Source: Pampus argenteus (lineage: Eukaryota > Chordata > Actinopteri > Scombriformes > Stromateidae). Taken from it: 64,000 nucleotides of DNA. This document shows, in pieces, positions 62,372 to 64,000 of this stretch (its first letter is position 1; every line of letters begins with the position of its first letter). Location: assembly GCA_036937835.1 (NCBI GenBank), contig CM072877.1, positions 4,803,501 through 4,867,500 on the forward strand, read 5' to 3'. The position numbers were made by a program, and so were the translations under genes. The notes under the pieces are model-generated. The model made no database searches. It saw only the letters and a program-made list of their open reading frames with translations, and was not told the DNA's origin.

Positions 62372-62444
62372 AGGTTCCATCAAGATGTAAATTCGGAGCA
62401 CTGTAAATCAAAGTTCCGAGTGCTGACCATAAAGCCATGGAACC
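62372..62444 (-). pseudogene. tRNA-Gln(TTG)-like pseudogene, second copy
   Basis: Nearly identical to 61241-61313, with a few base changes (for example TCGGAACTTTGA). The acceptor ends are conserved and the same extra base is present, so the copy was duplicated after it had decayed. Confidence 0.65.
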
Positions 62445-63145
62445 TAAAGTTTGCATGCTGGCTGTACACATTGGGCTCGTTCTGCATGGAGCTCTCCTCC
62501 ACTGTATCACACTTGTTAATTACTTATTTTGCCAATCAAATTTGGTCAGGGCACACCGATCCAGTCCTGATCCATAATATTCTAATATGAATAGATTTTG
62601 TGGTTACAGTAAAGAAATACACATTACAAATGCCAATGTTTTATATCTTTAATCAAAATACAGCAAATGAGATTATACCCACTTTCATGAACACAAGATT
62701 TTACTTCCATAACATTTATCCTACCATCTTTCATTATGATTCTCAGACCTTTCATCATCACACTTTAAACTGCAACATACGGTTGCCCTCTTCAACAGCC
62801 TCATCCTAAATTTTTGCCTTCTTTAGATAATCTGTAAAAATTCTGATTATTAGAGTAGAGTAGTCAGAAGAGCACCGTAGCACTCTTGAACTAAATGGAA
62901 TATATTTACTCATGATGTTCCAAATGATGATGGTTGCCTTTGAGTGTTAAATGGAAAAGTAGCACTCAAGACCCAGGGTGCGACCCCCCATTACATTTAA
63001 AGTAGTAATCCATTTGGGTTTTTTTTTTGTTGTAGTTGTTGTTGTTGGTCAGGTTTAATGATTTGTGGTCTTTGTTATTTGCACTCTGAATAAAATATAT
63101 ATATATATTTTTTGACTAAACTAAAAGTTGAAAGAGCTGTGCCAT
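62445..63145. other. Intergenic stretch; no gene seen
   Basis: AT-rich. It contains a duplicate (about 62994-63095) of the segment at 61556-61660, including GTTGTTGTTGGTCAGGTTTA and TTTGTGGTCTTTGTTATTTG. No gene is supported. Confidence 0.6.
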
Positions 63146-64000
63146 TTATCTGGCCTTGGGGCCACTCAGAGTCTGGTAAGGTGGAAGGAGGAACTTCCAT
63201 GACTCATCCCAACCTGAAAGCGACTTGATGGTCTGTTTTTTTAGACAATTAGGCTGGGCCAGGAACCTCCAAGATTCCCTCCAGTCTTCAAAGAACCAGT
63301 CTTTGTTTTCATCCTCAATCTTGATCTTCTTTACTGAGGGACCTCTCTTGGGACGTGGTTGAGTTTTACCCAATAAGTGGCATCCTGCCCACTTCCTCTC
63401 TGATTGTTTCTCCTTCTCAATGTTAGAGTACAAATGCCTTCTTGTTTTGGTATTTTTTGTTATAATCACCCTAGGGTCACCAGGTTTCTTAGACTTACTT
63501 TTTTCTTCAATCCGTGTATTGCCCCTGTGCAGGAACTGATGGGAATTTCCCCAAAGCTTTAAGGTTGCACGGTTGTTGCTAAAGTTGGTGTTGATGTTAC
63601 TTAGTATGTCCTTTCTTCTTAACCACATGACTGCATAGTGACATGGGTTAGGGGAGCACTCCACCCAGGGTTGCTCCACACGGGGCATAGGGTTGGCAAG
63701 CCTGAATGACATTCCCCACTTTGATCCATGCACATTGGCAGTGGCATGTTGTTGAGGAGTAGTGCTGCTCCCTGAAGGTCCGTAATGACTCAGCTGATAG
63801 TTCAGAAGTGACCCAGCCCTCCATGAAGCACTCCACTCTTTCTCATGGTATATTTTCCTGAATATTAGGTTGTCAAAAGAGCGGATCATTTTAGCTTTGG
63901 CTCTTTGCAAGGAAATCTTCTCTCTCTTGGACTGGATTTTCATAAACTCATCCATATAGTTCTCTCTAAATATCTGCTCCGTGTGGAAGACAGACCTCCA
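63146..64000 (-). CDS. Second Trp-motif (WxxSW) protein, C-terminal 284 aa
   Basis: One frame is open from the window edge (first codon TGG at 64000) to the TAA at 63146-63148, so the gene continues outside the window. The motif of the neighbouring gene recurs: EWSASWRA, KWGMSFRL, LWGNSHQF, DWRESWRF and GWDESWKF, with WRSVF at the edge. Between motifs the sequence is basic and low in hydrophobic residues (for example IEEKSKSKKPGDPR and KPGDPRVIITKN). There is no acidic repeat in this part. It has the same strand and motif grammar as the gene at 48579-53793, suggesting a tandem paralogue. ATG at 63955 is unlikely to be the real start because the motif continues upstream of it. The family is not recognised. 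Confidence 0.65.
   Translation of the reverse strand, partial: WRSVFHTEQIFRENYMDEFMKIQSKREKISLQRAKAKMIRSFDNLIFRKIYHEKEWSASWRAGSLLNYQLSHYGPSGSSTTPQQHATANVHGSKWGMSFRLANPMPRVEQPWVECSPNPCHYAVMWLRRKDILSNINTNFSNNRATLKLWGNSHQFLHRGNTRIEEKSKSKKPGDPRVIITKNTKTRRHLYSNIEKEKQSERKWAGCHLLGKTQPRPKRGPSVKKIKIEDENKDWFFEDWRESWRFLAQPNCLKKQTIKSLSGWDESWKFLLPPYQTLSGPKAR

Larger units (their letters stand above)
59402..62445. repeat. Decayed cluster of tRNA-Pro / tRNA-Gln containing repeats
   Basis: Three 72-nt tRNA-Pro copies lie 1,082 and 1,026 bp apart (starting at 59871, 60953 and 61979). Shared flanks include CAGATGCATTTT(T/C)ACCTG, TCATGTACATGTCAACTC and CCTGGGTTTTAC. Shorter tRNA-Pro 3'-half fragments sit near 59549-59585, 60191-60231 and 60703-60750. 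Two tRNA-Gln-like copies lie at 61241 and 62372. The arrangement indicates an old tandemly amplified tRNA cluster in decay. Confidence 0.75.

Overview
The window is nuclear DNA from a ray-finned (teleost) fish. The evidence is eukaryotic splice signals, a complete EGF-CFC gene (tdgf1, called one-eyed pinhead in zebrafish), fish-type L2 and Rex1/CR1-like LINEs, a piggyBac fragment, and many CA/GT and AT microsatellites. There is no CRISPR array, operon or prokaryotic feature. All multi-exon models were built by hand from splice sites, reading phase and homology between copies inside the window. None is confirmed by transcripts.

Bases 1-22,760 hold a head-to-tail array of an unrecognised, fast-evolving low-complexity gene. 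The unit is 7,667 bp. There is a 3' part of one copy (1-1880), two complete copies (4817-9547 and 12484-18135), and a dead, truncated copy (19597-22240). The dead copy has lost its promoter and first exon, sits next to a piggyBac remnant and is split by a probable solo LTR. Each complete copy has a TATA box, a short start exon, phase-1 internal exons rich in Ser/Thr/Asn/Ala/Gly, a 1.4-kb exon of seven-residue repeats and a terminal exon with repeated basic, NLS-like cassettes. Duplication is nested at three scales: short repeats inside exons, exons with their introns inside the gene, and whole genes in the array.

Bases 22,960-30,425 are mostly transposon sequence: a decayed Rex1/CR1-like LINE and a nearly intact L2-like LINE broken by a one-base frameshift. 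Bases 30,426-40,334 are intergenic or intronic, with many microsatellites. The last two exons of a possible coiled-coil gene lie there on the minus strand.

Bases 40,335-43,112 (minus) carry tdgf1 in six coding exons (209 aa): signal peptide, Ser-rich N-terminal region, EGF-like domain, CFC domain and hydrophobic C-terminal tail, as in a GPI-anchored Nodal co-receptor.

Bases 48,579-53,793 (minus) carry a five-exon gene for about 1,164 aa. Its protein is built on a recurring W-x-x-S-W-[KR] motif and contains a huge Glu/Asp-rich repeat region. A second protein with the same motif enters from the right edge (63,146-64,000, minus). The two look like tandem paralogues of a family I cannot name, and this is the best candidate here for an undescribed protein family. 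Between them (59.4-62.5 kb) lies a decayed cluster of tRNA-Pro and tRNA-Gln copies, with one tRNA-Pro(CGG) intact.
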